Counted from the first letter of the stretch, positions 42,758 through 51,684 are shown. The stretch is DNA of 60,485 bases from an uncultured Collinsella sp. (GCA_902493515.1 CABUPE010000012.1:1-60485), one strand, 5' to 3'. A program made the numbers and translations. The notes: generated by a model not told the origin, from the sequence alone.

Positions 42758-43420
42758 ATGGCGAGGATACTGGCAGTGGATGATGAACGGGCGATCCTCG
42801 ACGCGCTCGCGCGCGTCCTCGGCCGCGACGGCCATGAGGTCGTCAAGGCAGCGGACCCGACGGCGGTCCCGGGGATGGACCTCTCGCGCTTCGACCTCGT
42901 GCTCTGCGACGTCATGATGCCGGGGCTCGACGGCTTCGAGCTCGTGCGGCAGATCCGCCCGGACTTCGACGGGCCCATCGTCTTCCTGACCGCTCGCGTG
43001 GCCGAGGAGGATGCCGTGGCCGGCTACGGCCTGGGCGCCGACGACTACGTCCGCAAGCCGTTCGGGGCCGCGGAGCTGCGCGCCAAGGTCGCGGCCCATC
43101 TACGCCGTGAGCGCCGGCCGCGCTCGCACGCCCTCTCCTTCGGGGAGGTGCGGATCGACCTCGGGGCGCGCGGCCTCGCCGTGGGCGGCGAGGCCGTGCC
43201 GCTCACGCCCACCGAGTACGCCATCTGCGAGTACCTCGCCCGCCACCCCGGGCAGGTCATGAGCCGCGCGCAGATACGCGAGGCGGTGCTCGGCTGGGAG
43301 AGCGACGCCGACGACGCGGCCATATCCATGCAGGTCAGCCGCGCCCGGAGGAAACTCTCCGAGGCCGGCGCCGACCCGATCGCGACCGTCTGGGGGATGG
43401 GGTACAAGTGGCAGCTCTGA
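42758..43420 (+). CDS. OmpR-family response regulator of the immunity module
   Basis: 220 residues; ATG 42758 with CAGGAGG upstream. Receiver with DDE at 8-10, phospho-acceptor Asp51 (VLCDVMMPG), Thr in FLTARV and Lys in VRKPF, followed by a winged helix (PLTPTEYAICEYLARHPGQV, AISMQVSRARRKLSEAG). It is closest in style to NisR/SpaR/BceR-type regulators. It overlaps the kinase by 13 nt. Targets are probably the upstream LanFEG operon, in which it is embedded or adjacent. Confidence 0.92.
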   Translation: MARILAVDDERAILDALARVLGRDGHEVVKAADPTAVPGMDLSRFDLVLCDVMMPGLDGFELVRQIRPDFDGPIVFLTARVAEEDAVAGYGLGADDYVRKPFGAAELRAKVAAHLRRERRPRSHALSFGEVRIDLGARGLAVGGEAVPLTPTEYAICEYLARHPGQVMSRAQIREAVLGWESDADDAAISMQVSRARRKLSEAGADPIATVWGMGYKWQL

Positions 43421-44844
43421 GGACCGGGGCGCGAGGTCGCGGGGGCATGCCGCTCTCCTTCGTCATCGCGCGCTACTTCGCCTACGCGTTCGCGGCGGTC
43501 GCCACGGCGTGGCTCGCCTCGTTCATGGCGCTCTCCGCGGCGATCAACGTGGGCTTCGTCTACGAGGCAAGCTGGGGGCCGGCCAATGCGCGCGAGGTCG
43601 CGGAGGGCCTGGCACGCGACGGCGTCTGCGGGCAGCAGGACGTGCCGACGGCGTACCGCTACCTCATCCTGAATAAGGACGGATACGCGCTGATGACAGA
43701 CCTCGAGGGCACGCGGCTCGAGGACGCGACGGAAATGGCCCGTGCGGCACTCGCCGCGGATCCGGGCACGGTGGAGATCGAGGGCGGGGGCTCGGGCCTC
43801 GCCTACGCCGCGTTCCCGCTCAAGGGCGGCGGGGCCTGCGCACTCGTCAGCGAGTACCTGCCGCAGTGGGTCTCGCGCGACCTCGCCGGCCTGCTTCCCA
43901 ACCCGCAGAGCCTCATGCTCGTCGGCGCCGCGGCGGGAAGCGCGCTCGCGCTCGCGCTCGTGGCACGCCGCGCGAGCCGCGTAATCTCGCGCAAGATGGC
44001 GCCGCTCGCGGAGGCGGCGGGGCGCGTCGGCGCGGGGGAGCTCGACTTCGCGGTCGGCAGCACCAACGTGCGCGAGGTGAACGACGTCCTCGCCGCGATG
44101 GACGCCATGCGGACCTCCCTCGCCGAGTCGCTCGAGGCCCGCTGGGCCGCGGAGCGGGGGCAGCGCGAGCAGGTGGCGTCGCTCGCCCACGACCTCAAGA
44201 CGCCGCTCACCGTGCTGCGCGCCAACGCCGACTTCGTGGCGGAGGAGCTGGAAGACGAGAAAGACGCCGACCTCGCGGCCGCCGCGCGCGACATAGCCGG
44301 CAGTGCCGAAAGGCTCGACGGCTACGTGCGCCTGCTCATCGAGGCCTCGCGCGGGTCCGGCGGGGCGGAGAGGGCCCCCATGCGGCCGGCCGAGCTCTGC
44401 GAACAGGTCCTCGCCGAGGCCGCCCAGATCGCCCGGGCGCGAGGCGTGACGCTCGACGCGGCCACGGGCCCCGCTGTCGCGGGCGCGCCCGAGGCCCCGC
44501 TCGACCGAACCGCCCTGGCGCGAGCCGCCGCGAACCTCGTGGTCAACGCTGCCGAGCACGCGCGCTCGCGCGTGGCGGTCTCCTGCGACGTCGCGGGCGG
44601 ACACCTCGTCATCGAGGTGGCCGACGACGGACCGGGCTTCTCTCCCGCCGCCCTCGAACGCGGCTGTGAGCGCCTCTTCACAGACGACTCCTCCCGCTCC
44701 TCGCGCGACGGAGGCCGCCACTACGGGCTCGGCCTCCACGCCGCCGCCGAGGCCGCGAGCGCCCACGGGGGCTCCGTCTCGCTCGCCAACAGCCCCTCGG
44801 GCGGCGCGGTGGCCACCATCGCGGTCCCCCTGTGCGGGGCCTGA
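43408..44844 (+). CDS. sensor histidine kinase of the immunity module
   Basis: 478 residues from GTG 43408; an ATG 39 nt later (MPLSFVIARYF) is the alternative start. Two membrane helices flank an extracytoplasmic sensor of about 120 residues (VYEASWGPANAREVAEGLAR, YLILNKDGYALMTDLEG), followed by HAMP, HisKA with SLAHDLKTPLTVLRAN and HATPase with NLVVNAAEHARS, VADDGPGF and YGLGLHAAAEA. NisK/SpaK-type kinases have such an extracellular sensor for the lantibiotic. Here it may recognise a foreign lantibiotic, as no precursor or synthesis gene is seen nearby. Confidence 0.9.
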   Translation: MAALRTGARGRGGMPLSFVIARYFAYAFAAVATAWLASFMALSAAINVGFVYEASWGPANAREVAEGLARDGVCGQQDVPTAYRYLILNKDGYALMTDLEGTRLEDATEMARAALAADPGTVEIEGGGSGLAYAAFPLKGGGACALVSEYLPQWVSRDLAGLLPNPQSLMLVGAAAGSALALALVARRASRVISRKMAPLAEAAGRVGAGELDFAVGSTNVREVNDVLAAMDAMRTSLAESLEARWAAERGQREQVASLAHDLKTPLTVLRANADFVAEELEDEKDADLAAAARDIAGSAERLDGYVRLLIEASRGSGGAERAPMRPAELCEQVLAEAAQIARARGVTLDAATGPAVAGAPEAPLDRTALARAAANLVVNAAEHARSRVAVSCDVAGGHLVIEVADDGPGFSPAALERGCERLFTDDSSRSSRDGGRHYGLGLHAAAEAASAHGGSVSLANSPSGGAVATIAVPLCGA

Positions 44845-44949
44845 CGAATCAGGCCCTCACACCGGCGTGGCTCGCAACCAAACGCTTCCATCTTGAAACA
44901 CGGGGAGTAAATCGCGAAATCGCAGGTGAAAGGGAGTAAAAAGGCAAAG

Positions 44950-44982
44950 AAAAAGCCTCCGTTCCAACATGGGAACGGAGGC
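44950..44982 (-). terminator. terminator of guaA
   Basis: GCCTCCGTTCC / GGAACGGAGGC (11 bp, loop of 6) followed on the minus strand by TTTTTC. Located 115 nt after the guaA stop. The rest of 44845-45097 holds no gene. Confidence 0.9.
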
Positions 44983-45097
44983 TAGATTATCGTATTTACT
45001 CACCGCCGTCGCTGGTGGCTTTGCCATGACTGTCGTACGAAACGAAACTCAGCGGCACAGCGCGACACTCAAAAATGCAGGTCAGAACCCTATCGGC

Positions 45098-46696
45098 CTA
45101 CTCCCACTCGATGGTCGCGGGCGGCTTGGACGTGATGTCGTAGCACACGCGGTTGGCGCCGGGGACCTCGGCCACGATACGGCCGGAAATGCGGGCCAGC
45201 ACGTCGTAGGGCAGCTTGGCCCAGTCGGCGGTCATGGCATCGCTGGACTCGACGGCGCGCAGGATGATCGGGCGCTGGTAGGTGCGCTCGTCGCCCATAA
45301 CGCCGACGGACTTAATGTCGGGCAGGACCGCAAAGTACTGCCAGCAGCTGTGCTCGGAGTTGCGCTCGCCGGTCTGCTCAAACAGACGCTGGTTGTAGGC
45401 GTCGAGCTCCTCGCGCACGATGGCGTCGGCGTTCTTGAGAATCTCGAGCTTCTCCTTGTCGACCGCACCGATGATGCGGATGGCCAGACCCGGGCCCGGG
45501 AAGGGCTGACGGAACACGATGTGAGCCGGCAGGCCCAGCGCCAGACCAAGCGCGCGGACCTCGTCCTTAAAGAAGTGATCGAGCGGCTCGATGAGGTCGA
45601 AGTGCACGCCATCGGGGAACGGGATCAGGTTGTGATGGCTCTTGATGGTGGCCGTCTTGCCGCCCGTCTTGCGAGCGCCGGACTCGATGATGTCGGGGTA
45701 GATAGTGCCCTGAGCCAGGTACTTGACCGGCTTGCCATCGGTCTCGAGCTGCTGCGCCACGGCGAAGAACTCTTTCCAGAACTGCGTACCGATGATGCGG
45801 CGCTTCTCCTCGGGCTCGGTCACGCCGGCCAGAAGCTCGGCATAGCGGTCCTCGGCGTGAACGTGGATGAAGTCGACGTCGAACTGCTTGGTGAAGACCT
45901 CCTCCACCTGCTCGGGCTCGCCCTTGCGCAGCAGGCCGTGGTTGATAAACACGCAGGTCATCTGCTTGCCCACGGCGCGAGCGCCCAGCGCAGCTACGAC
46001 GGAGGAGTCGACGCCACCGGACAGGGCCAGAATCACGCGGTCGTCGCCGACCTTCTCGCGGAACTCGGCCGTCATGGTCTCGACCAGGTTGTCCATGCTC
46101 CAGTTGGGCTCCAGGCCGCAGATCTCAAACAGGAAATTGCTCAGCAGCTGCTGACCGTACTCGGAGTGCTTGACCTCGGGGTGGAACTGCGTGGTGAAAA
46201 TCTTGCGCTCGGGGCACTCCATGGCGGCAACCGGGCACACGTCGGTGCTGGCGGTAACGGTAAAGCCCTCGGGCACCTCGGAAACGGCGTCGCGGTGGCT
46301 CATCCACACGGTCTGCTCCATGGGCGTGGAGTTAAAGAGCTTGGCGCCGGCCGTGCGCGTGATGGTGGCGCGGCCGTACTCGCCCACCTCGGAGTGGCCG
46401 ACCTTGCCGCCGAGCGTCACGGCCGTGATCTGATGGCCGTAGCAAAAGCCCAGGACGGGAAGGCCCAGGTCAAAGATGGCGGGATCGATAGACGGAGCGT
46501 CCTCGGCATACACGGAAGCCGGGCCGCCGGAAAGGATGAGCGCAGAGGCGTTCATCTCGCGAATCTCGTCGGCCGAGATGTCGCAGGGGACGATCTCGGA
46601 ATACACGTTGAGGTCGCGGACGCGACGGGCAATGAGCTGACCGTACTGCGCACCAAAGTCGAGTACGAGGACCTTTGCGGAAGCCTTTTGATCCAT
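45098..46696 (-). CDS. guaA: glutamine-hydrolysing GMP synthase
   Basis: 532 residues; ATG 46696 (MDQKASAKVLVLDFGAQYGQ) with GAGGGGG upstream. Converts XMP to GMP with ATP and glutamine. Glutamine amidotransferase domain: GGPASVYAEDAP, catalytic Cys in LGFCYGHQI, HPE in TTQFHPEVKHSEYG. ATP-pyrophosphatase domain: LALSGGVDSSVVAALGARAV. C-terminal dimerisation domain: RQPFPGPGLAIRIIGAV ... ending KPPATIEWE, the canonical C-terminus. Full length. Confidence 0.98.
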   Translation of the reverse strand: MDQKASAKVLVLDFGAQYGQLIARRVRDLNVYSEIVPCDISADEIREMNASALILSGGPASVYAEDAPSIDPAIFDLGLPVLGFCYGHQITAVTLGGKVGHSEVGEYGRATITRTAGAKLFNSTPMEQTVWMSHRDAVSEVPEGFTVTASTDVCPVAAMECPERKIFTTQFHPEVKHSEYGQQLLSNFLFEICGLEPNWSMDNLVETMTAEFREKVGDDRVILALSGGVDSSVVAALGARAVGKQMTCVFINHGLLRKGEPEQVEEVFTKQFDVDFIHVHAEDRYAELLAGVTEPEEKRRIIGTQFWKEFFAVAQQLETDGKPVKYLAQGTIYPDIIESGARKTGGKTATIKSHHNLIPFPDGVHFDLIEPLDHFFKDEVRALGLALGLPAHIVFRQPFPGPGLAIRIIGAVDKEKLEILKNADAIVREELDAYNQRLFEQTGERNSEHSCWQYFAVLPDIKSVGVMGDERTYQRPIILRAVESSDAMTADWAKLPYDVLARISGRIVAEVPGANRVCYDITSKPPATIEWE

Positions 46697-46856
46697 GGTT
46701 CCCCCTCTTGTTGGCGGGGAGCCGGTGCCCACCCGCGTGAATGAACGAAAATAACCTCCATAGTGTACACGTTATATGGGGTTTCTCGCCCCTCGCGGCC
46801 ATCAGCGCACGGCAAACGCACGACCTGGGCCCCTATTTGACGGCAATTGAAGTGTT

Positions 46857-46888
46857 TTCAAACGTTACAGATGATGTAATACGTTTGA
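46857..46888. promoter_or_regulatory. dyad between guaA and asparaginase genes
   Basis: TTCAAACGTTAC pairs with GTAATACGTTTGAA (two extra nt on one side). It is 75 nt upstream of the asparaginase ATG in the 267-nt divergent region 46697-46963, and may be an operator for asparaginase. Confidence 0.45.
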
Positions 46889-46963
46889 ACATTGGACGCC
46901 CTGTGCCACAATACTGCCGAACGACTCCGCCTCTGCGGCGGCAAATACGATAGGAATACCAGC

Positions 46964-47977
46964 ATGAAGCGCATCCTTCTCATCGCCACGGGCGGCACCA
47001 TCGCATCGACCGAGGACGGCAACGGCCTCTCCCCCGCCCTGACCGGTGAGGAGCTCGCCCAGAGCGTCCCCGAGATCTCGGGGCTCTGCGAGCTCGACGT
47101 CGTGCAGCCCATGAACATCGACAGCACCAACATGCGCCCGAGCGACTGGATGCGTATCCGCGACGTCATCGTCGAGGGTTATGCCGACCACGACGGCTTC
47201 GTGATTCTGCACGGCACTGACACCATGAGCTACACCGCAGCAGCGCTTTCCTACCTGATTCAGGACAGCCCCAAGCCCATCGTGCTCACCGGCTCGCAAA
47301 AGCCCATGGGCAATCCCTTTACCGACGCCAAGCTCAACCTGTACCAGAGCCTGCTCTATGCACTCGACGAGCATTCGCACGATGTGTCGATTGTGTTTGG
47401 CGGCGTCGCCATTGCCGGTACGCGCGCCCGCAAGCAGCGCACCATGAGCTTTAACGCGTTCATTAGCGTCAACTATCCGCCCATTGCCTACATCCGCAAC
47501 GACCGCATTGTGCGCAACGGGCTCCACGGCACTCATCAGGGCGAAAACCCGGTGCGTTTCTACGACAGCATCGACCCGCGCGTATTTGTACTCAAGCTTA
47601 CGCCCGGCGTAAACCCGGGCATCCTCGACGCCCTTGCCGATAGCTACGATGCTGTAATCCTTGAGACCTTTGGCATTGGCGGTATTCCCGAGTTTGGCGA
47701 GTCCGGCGAGTCGTTCCAAGAGGCAATTTTCCGCTGGGTCGATTCGGGTCGCACCGTCGTTATGACCACGCAGGTCCCCGAAGAGGGCCTCGATCTGGGC
47801 GTTTATGAGGTCGGCCGTGCTTACGCCGATCATCCGGGCATCCTGCGCGGCGATGACATGACCACCGAGACGCTCGTGGCCAAGACCATGTGGGCACTCG
47901 GCCAGTCACGTGATGCGTCAGAAATTCAGCGCCTGTTCTACAGCCAAGTCAACCACGACCGCATCCCGATGGCGTAA
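46964..47977 (+). CDS. ansA: L-asparaginase (type I-like)
   Basis: 337 residues; ATG 46964, preceded by a weak TAGGAA. Hydrolyses asparagine to aspartate and ammonia. Both catalytic Thr regions are present: LLIATGGTIASTEDGNG (first Thr) and VILHGTDTMSYTAAALSY (second Thr, Asp). Also IVLTGSQKPMGNPFTDAKLN and TFGIGGIPE. It has no signal peptide, so it is cytoplasmic, in line with the AnsA type. The gene is divergent from guaA and followed by the convergent XRE gene. Confidence 0.95.
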   Translation: MKRILLIATGGTIASTEDGNGLSPALTGEELAQSVPEISGLCELDVVQPMNIDSTNMRPSDWMRIRDVIVEGYADHDGFVILHGTDTMSYTAAALSYLIQDSPKPIVLTGSQKPMGNPFTDAKLNLYQSLLYALDEHSHDVSIVFGGVAIAGTRARKQRTMSFNAFISVNYPPIAYIRNDRIVRNGLHGTHQGENPVRFYDSIDPRVFVLKLTPGVNPGILDALADSYDAVILETFGIGGIPEFGESGESFQEAIFRWVDSGRTVVMTTQVPEEGLDLGVYEVGRAYADHPGILRGDDMTTETLVAKTMWALGQSRDASEIQRLFYSQVNHDRIPMA

Positions 47978-47999
47978 TTCAGCTGTCGGCGGGTATCCC

Positions 48000-48218
48000 C
48001 TATTCGATACCCTCAAGAAGCTCTGACACCGTCATACCGAGTGCGGGTGCGATCTTAAATAGAACCTTGAGCGTGAAATTTGCCGTCCCATCTTCGATTC
48101 GGTCGAGGTAGGGTCGGCTGATTCCTGTCGCCACACAAAAATCAACCTTGGAGATACCAAGGTCTCTGCGTGTCTCTTCGACCCGCCTGCCAAGAATCTG
48201 TTTTGCACGTTCGTCCAT
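48000..48218 (-). CDS. small XRE-family regulator
   Basis: 72 residues, nearly all helix-turn-helix: RRVEETRRDLGISKVDFCVA, TGISRPYLDRIEDGTANFTL, LFKIAPALGMTVSELLEG. The upstream 31 nt leads to a perfect 22-bp palindrome (48249-48270). It is divergent from the unknown 129-residue gene and most likely controls it and itself. A lone small XRE with its own palindrome is usual for regulators of toxin-antitoxin, phage or metabolic genes; which type this is cannot be told. Confidence 0.9.
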   Translation of the reverse strand: MDERAKQILGRRVEETRRDLGISKVDFCVATGISRPYLDRIEDGTANFTLKVLFKIAPALGMTVSELLEGIE

Positions 48219-48248
48219 GCAGCCGAGTTTGAAATGGAGCCGAACATA

Positions 48249-48270
48249 AACGTAAACTATAGTTTACGTT
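48249..48270. promoter_or_regulatory. perfect 22-bp palindrome between divergent genes
   Basis: AACGTAAACTA directly followed by its exact reverse complement TAGTTTACGTT. It lies 31 nt from the XRE start and 25 nt from the start of the unknown gene, in the promoter overlap. Likely operator of the XRE protein. Confidence 0.85.
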
Positions 48271-48294
48271 TTGCCGAATACACAGGAGTTTTCT

Positions 48295-48684
48295 ATGTCG
48301 GGTTCTTCGGTCCGCATGTACCGAGCCACGCCTCGCACAAACAGCGCGCCGCCCAAGCTCGTCGTCGTTGAGGCCGAATGCCTTTCGCCCGATGAGCGCA
48401 CAGCATTTGCATTGCTATCAAGTCGCGTCGCCGCCGTTCTGGTCCCTTGCCCGGCGCAAGGTGAACTTGCTATCCAATGCCAGGCGCACAGCTGCTCGCT
48501 CAATCAGGCTGCCGTGATCGCAACCAGCCAACGCGGTCTGCCCCTTCTCCTGGAAGCCGGTATCGCACTTGCCCTTCGCGGCGCCGGATACGAAAACGAG
48601 GCCGCCGCCGACATGGTCTTTAAACCACGATCGAGCGGCGGCCTCGCAGCAGCCATTGAATATGCGTGCAGGCTCGTTGCCTAA
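48295..48684 (+). CDS. unknown protein divergent from XRE
   Basis: 129 residues; ATG 48295 (MSGSSVRMYRATPRTNSAPP) with AGGAG 7 nt upstream. No recognised family. After a basic N-terminal tail there is a small alternating alpha/beta domain: KLVVVEAECLSPDERTAFAL, AAVLVPCPAQGELAIQCQAH, NQAAVIATSQRGLPLLLEAG and IALALRGAGYENEAAADMVF. The pattern of short strands ending in small residues resembles a Rossmann-like or SLOG-like nucleotide-binding fold, but no Gly-rich loop is convincing. Cys residues at VPCP and IQCQAHSC might bind metal. Its expression is likely controlled by the XRE protein. Confidence 0.6.
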   Translation: MSGSSVRMYRATPRTNSAPPKLVVVEAECLSPDERTAFALLSSRVAAVLVPCPAQGELAIQCQAHSCSLNQAAVIATSQRGLPLLLEAGIALALRGAGYENEAAADMVFKPRSSGGLAAAIEYACRLVA

Positions 48685-48693
48685 AAGGACAAG

Positions 48694-49077
48694 CTAGAAA
48701 CCAAAGCCAAAGCCCGTTCCGGTAATCGCCGAGTACATAAAGTAAACGTTGATCACGTTGAGGAACACACCCGTGATGCAGCCGTTGCGCAGGTAGCGCT
48801 CGCACACGATGCGCGCCATGGCGGCGGAGTCATCATTGTTTTTAGCCTGGCGTCCCGCCGTAAAGTACGTCGCCACGCTCAGCAGTAGGTTGAGCACCGG
48901 CAGTGCCAGCAGCTCGTAGCTCTTGCCCCAGCGCGTCACCTCGCCGGCTGCGTTAAACTTCGTTGCCACCTCGGGGCCAATGTTGGGGATAACAAACGCT
49001 GCAACCGCCAGCGGAATCACCGCAAGTACGAGCAGCGCAATACCCATGTAGCCAGCTTTTTTGCCATATTTAAACAT
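48694..49077 (-). CDS. DUF1648-type membrane protein
   Basis: 127 residues, three or four membrane helices. After the first helix IPNIGPEVATKFNAAGEVTR then WGKSYELLALP matches the DUF1648 block (PxHFNxxGxxDxWGxK), which follows the first helix in YhcF/SdpI-like proteins. SdpI-type members give immunity to peptide toxins, but this protein is short and lacks the rest of that architecture. It ends next to the unknown gene (convergent) and starts 11 nt downstream of ychF on the same strand. Confidence 0.75.
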   Translation of the reverse strand: MFKYGKKAGYMGIALLVLAVIPLAVAAFVIPNIGPEVATKFNAAGEVTRWGKSYELLALPVLNLLLSVATYFTAGRQAKNNDDSAAMARIVCERYLRNGCITGVFLNVINVYFMYSAITGTGFGFGF

Positions 49078-49088
49078 GCGCGTCGTCC

Positions 49089-50165
49089 TTACACATTAAA
49101 GCGGAAGTGCACGACGTCGCCATCGGCCATAACATAGTCCTTGCCCTCAATACGCAGTTTGCCGGCGGCCTTGGCGCCCTGCTCACCGCCGAGCTCGATG
49201 TAGTCGTCATAGCCAATGACCTCGGCCTTAATAAAGCCGCGCTCAAAATCGGTGTGGATGACGCCGGCGGCCTGCGGGGCGGTCGCGCCCTGACGAACCG
49301 TCCAGGCCTTGACCTCCATCTCGCCGGCCGTAAAGAACGACTGCAGACCGAGCAGCTTATAGGCCGCCTGCGCGAGCACGTCCAGACCGGGCTGTTCCAG
49401 GCCCAGGCTCTCCAGGTAGTCGGCGGCGTCCTCGGGATCGAGCTCGGAAAGCTCGGCCTCAATCTTGGCGCAGATGGGCAACGGCTTGACGCCATCGATG
49501 GGCGCCAGGTCGTCGTTGAGCATATCCTCGTCCACGTTGGCCACATACAGGATGGGCTTCATGGTGAGCAGGAACAGCCCCTTGGCGGCGGCACGCTCCT
49601 CGTCGGTCATCTCCATGGATGCGGCGCGCTTGCCCTCGTTGAGCCAGGCAAGCAGGCGCTTGGCGACCTCGAACTTGGGCATGAGCTCCTTGTCGCGCTT
49701 GGCCTCCTTCTCGAGCTTGGGCAGCTGCTTCTCGAGCGTGCCCATGTCGGCCAGGATGAGCTCGGTCATGATGGTGTCGGCATCGCCGGCGGGATCGACG
49801 AACTCGCCCGTGCGGCCCACCTCACGCATGACGTTGGGGTCCTTAAAGTAGCGCACGACCTCGCAGATGGCGTCGGTCTCGCGAATGTTGGCCAGGAACT
49901 GGTTGCCCAGGCCCTCGCCCTCGTTGGCGCCCTTCACCAGACCTGCGATGTCGACGAACTCGACCGTCGCCGGCACAATGCGGCCCGGGTTAACGATGTC
50001 GGCAAGCTTTTGCAAGCGGCTATCGGGCACGTCGACGATACCCACGTTGGGGTCGATCGTGGCAAACGGGTAGTTGGCGGCAAGGCCGGTCTTTTTGGTA
50101 AGCGCGGTGAACAGCGTCGACTTGCCCACGTTGGGCAGGCCCACGATACCGATGGAAAGGGACAC
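49089..50165 (-). CDS. ychF: redox-regulated ATPase YchF (OLA1 family)
   Basis: 358 residues. Obg-family P-loop protein that prefers ATP: MSLSIGIVGLPNVGKSTLFT (G1), ATIDPNVGIVDVPDSRL (switch), FVDIAGLVKGANEGEGLGNQ (G3), NVDEDM at the G4 position in place of NKxD, which explains ATP over GTP. A coiled-coil insert and the TGS domain (FFTAGEMEVKAWTVRQGATA, VIHTDFERGFIKAEVIGYDD) complete the protein, ending DGDVVHFRFNV. Role: ribosome-associated stress and translation regulation. Full length. Confidence 0.97.
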   Translation of the reverse strand: MSLSIGIVGLPNVGKSTLFTALTKKTGLAANYPFATIDPNVGIVDVPDSRLQKLADIVNPGRIVPATVEFVDIAGLVKGANEGEGLGNQFLANIRETDAICEVVRYFKDPNVMREVGRTGEFVDPAGDADTIMTELILADMGTLEKQLPKLEKEAKRDKELMPKFEVAKRLLAWLNEGKRAASMEMTDEERAAAKGLFLLTMKPILYVANVDEDMLNDDLAPIDGVKPLPICAKIEAELSELDPEDAADYLESLGLEQPGLDVLAQAAYKLLGLQSFFTAGEMEVKAWTVRQGATAPQAAGVIHTDFERGFIKAEVIGYDDYIELGGEQGAKAAGKLRIEGKDYVMADGDVVHFRFNV

Positions 50166-50208
50166 GACAGCTCCTTTTGGTACAGGTACTTCAAACCGTA
50201 TAAGTATA

Positions 50209-50252
50209 GCGCCGCCGCAGCATCCGGGCGAATCCGGACACCGCGGCGGCGC
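50209..50252 (-). terminator. GC-rich hairpin before ychF
   Basis: GCGCCGCCGC and GCGGCGGCGC form a 10-bp stem, with TCCGG/CCGGA extending inside the loop. It is 28 nt after the ferredoxin stop and 44 nt before the ychF start. TATACTTATACGG follows on the minus strand; no T-run, so either a weak terminator or a leader structure. Confidence 0.5.
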
Positions 50253-50279
50253 AAATGAAGCAGAGATAGAGCTCGCTGA

Positions 50280-51533
50280 CTAGTCCGCGAGCTTCTCCAC
50301 CTGATCGAGCATCTTGTCAAGCTTGGCCTTTGCCTCGGCCTTGGCCTTCTGGGCCTCTTCGTGGGCCTTGGCCTTCTGAGCGGCCTTTTCCTCGGCCTCG
50401 GGGTCGACAACGACCAGATTGGACGCATCGTGCTCGACCAGCTTGAGCGCATGCTCGGGGCACACCTTGACGCAGGCTCCGCAACCTAGGCAATACGTGG
50501 ACTCCAGTGCAAAGCGACCGCTTCCCACCAAATCGCAGGCAAACGTGGGGCACACGTTGACGCACTCGCCGCACGACGTGCACTTGTCAAAATCGCATTC
50601 CGGTGTGCTCACCTGCATATTCTGGGCAAGCTCGGGGTGGTTCTGCAGCGTCGAGAGCACCAGCTGCCGCCCGTGCGTGAGCGAACGGCGACGCTTGGTC
50701 GTCGTGGTGCCGCACATGGTGTTGAGCGTGCGCTCGAGCTGCGTGATCTGGTGACGGTGAGCCTTCAACTTCTGCGTCACCGAGGCCAGCGCCGCCGTCG
50801 CCGGATTGAGCTTGGTCACCGTCAGGCCCGTGGTGCGGGCAATCTTATCCATGTACTCCTTGCGCTCGTACTCGCGGCGCTTATGGCATTTGAGGCTCTT
50901 GGGGTCGACCTCCAGGCCCATGCCCGTACCCGCCCACTCCTCGGCGGTAGCAATGGCCTCGCCCAGAATGTCCTCACCGCCGGTGTTGCGGCACTTATCG
51001 CACACGCCCAGTGGCAGGTAGACGCTCACGTTGGGATAGTCCGCCAGTACCGAGAACCAGGTCTCGGCCGTAATATCGCCCACGCAGGCAACGACGACCT
51101 CGTTTTCGCGCGGCATGCGCTTGAGGGCGCGTGTGCAGGTGACGTAGGCGGTCTCGTGGCTCGTAGCAGCGGAGACGATATCGTCATACAGGTTTTTAGG
51201 CGCCAGGCGCGGCGAGATGATCGCCTCGGTCGGGCAGGCAGCGGCGCACAGACCGCACTTGCGGCAGGAGTCGAGGATCTCAATGGCGTCTTCCTCGACC
51301 TCGATAGCGTTGACCGGGCACACGTCCATGCACGCGGTGCAGCCGCTCTTTTCGTTTTTGCAGGTCAGGCACGGAATGGTGTTGCCGCGCGGGCGCTCCT
51401 TGTAGTCGGCAGGATTCCACTGCGGCGCCGACGGATCGAGTGCATCGGTCACGCCGCCAAGCGGGTTTTTAAGAAAGTCGAAACCCTTGCTGATCTCGAT
51501 AATGTCATCAAACAGATCGTGTTCCTGCGCCAT
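50280..51533 (-). CDS. multi-cluster ferredoxin-type 4Fe-4S protein
   Basis: 417 residues; ATG 51533 (MAQEHDLFDDIIEISKGFDF) with GGAGGGG 6 nt upstream. Two pairs of ferredoxin motifs: CLTCKNEKSGCTACMDVCP and CRKCGLCAAACPTEA near residues 65-125, and CDFDKCTSCGECVNVCPTFA and CLGCGACVKVCPEHA near 320-370. Between them lies a domain of about 180 residues with VTCTRALK, VACVGDITAETWFSVL and a CDKCRN motif. A Lys/Ala-rich helical tail closes it. A soluble electron carrier or hub; 4 clusters at minimum. No adjacent oxidoreductase catalytic gene points to a specific pathway. Confidence 0.87.
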   Translation of the reverse strand: MAQEHDLFDDIIEISKGFDFLKNPLGGVTDALDPSAPQWNPADYKERPRGNTIPCLTCKNEKSGCTACMDVCPVNAIEVEEDAIEILDSCRKCGLCAAACPTEAIISPRLAPKNLYDDIVSAATSHETAYVTCTRALKRMPRENEVVVACVGDITAETWFSVLADYPNVSVYLPLGVCDKCRNTGGEDILGEAIATAEEWAGTGMGLEVDPKSLKCHKRREYERKEYMDKIARTTGLTVTKLNPATAALASVTQKLKAHRHQITQLERTLNTMCGTTTTKRRRSLTHGRQLVLSTLQNHPELAQNMQVSTPECDFDKCTSCGECVNVCPTFACDLVGSGRFALESTYCLGCGACVKVCPEHALKLVEHDASNLVVVDPEAEEKAAQKAKAHEEAQKAKAEAKAKLDKMLDQVEKLAD

Positions 51534-51684
51534 GCGCGGCCCCTCCCTGAGCAGTGCAAACAAGCAAGAGATAATGATACGCTATCGGCCCACGCCTCGG
51601 GCAAATTACACGCGGCGCACCTTTGAGGCAAATAGTCTATAGCCTATCGCCGCCTCGATTGCACAAGATCGATCAAACGCCAAG

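Noticed and set aside
40640..43099. minus-strand Arg-rich frames opposite the immunity module
   Set aside because: Arg/Ala/Pro-rich shadows typical of very GC-rich coding DNA.
40008..44844. lanthipeptide precursor or modification genes
   Set aside because: I looked for a short Ser/Thr/Cys-rich peptide and LanB/C/M motifs around the module; none is convincing.
44969..46744. 591-residue plus-strand frame opposite guaA
   Set aside because: Shadow of guaA caused by GC-rich third positions; no motifs.
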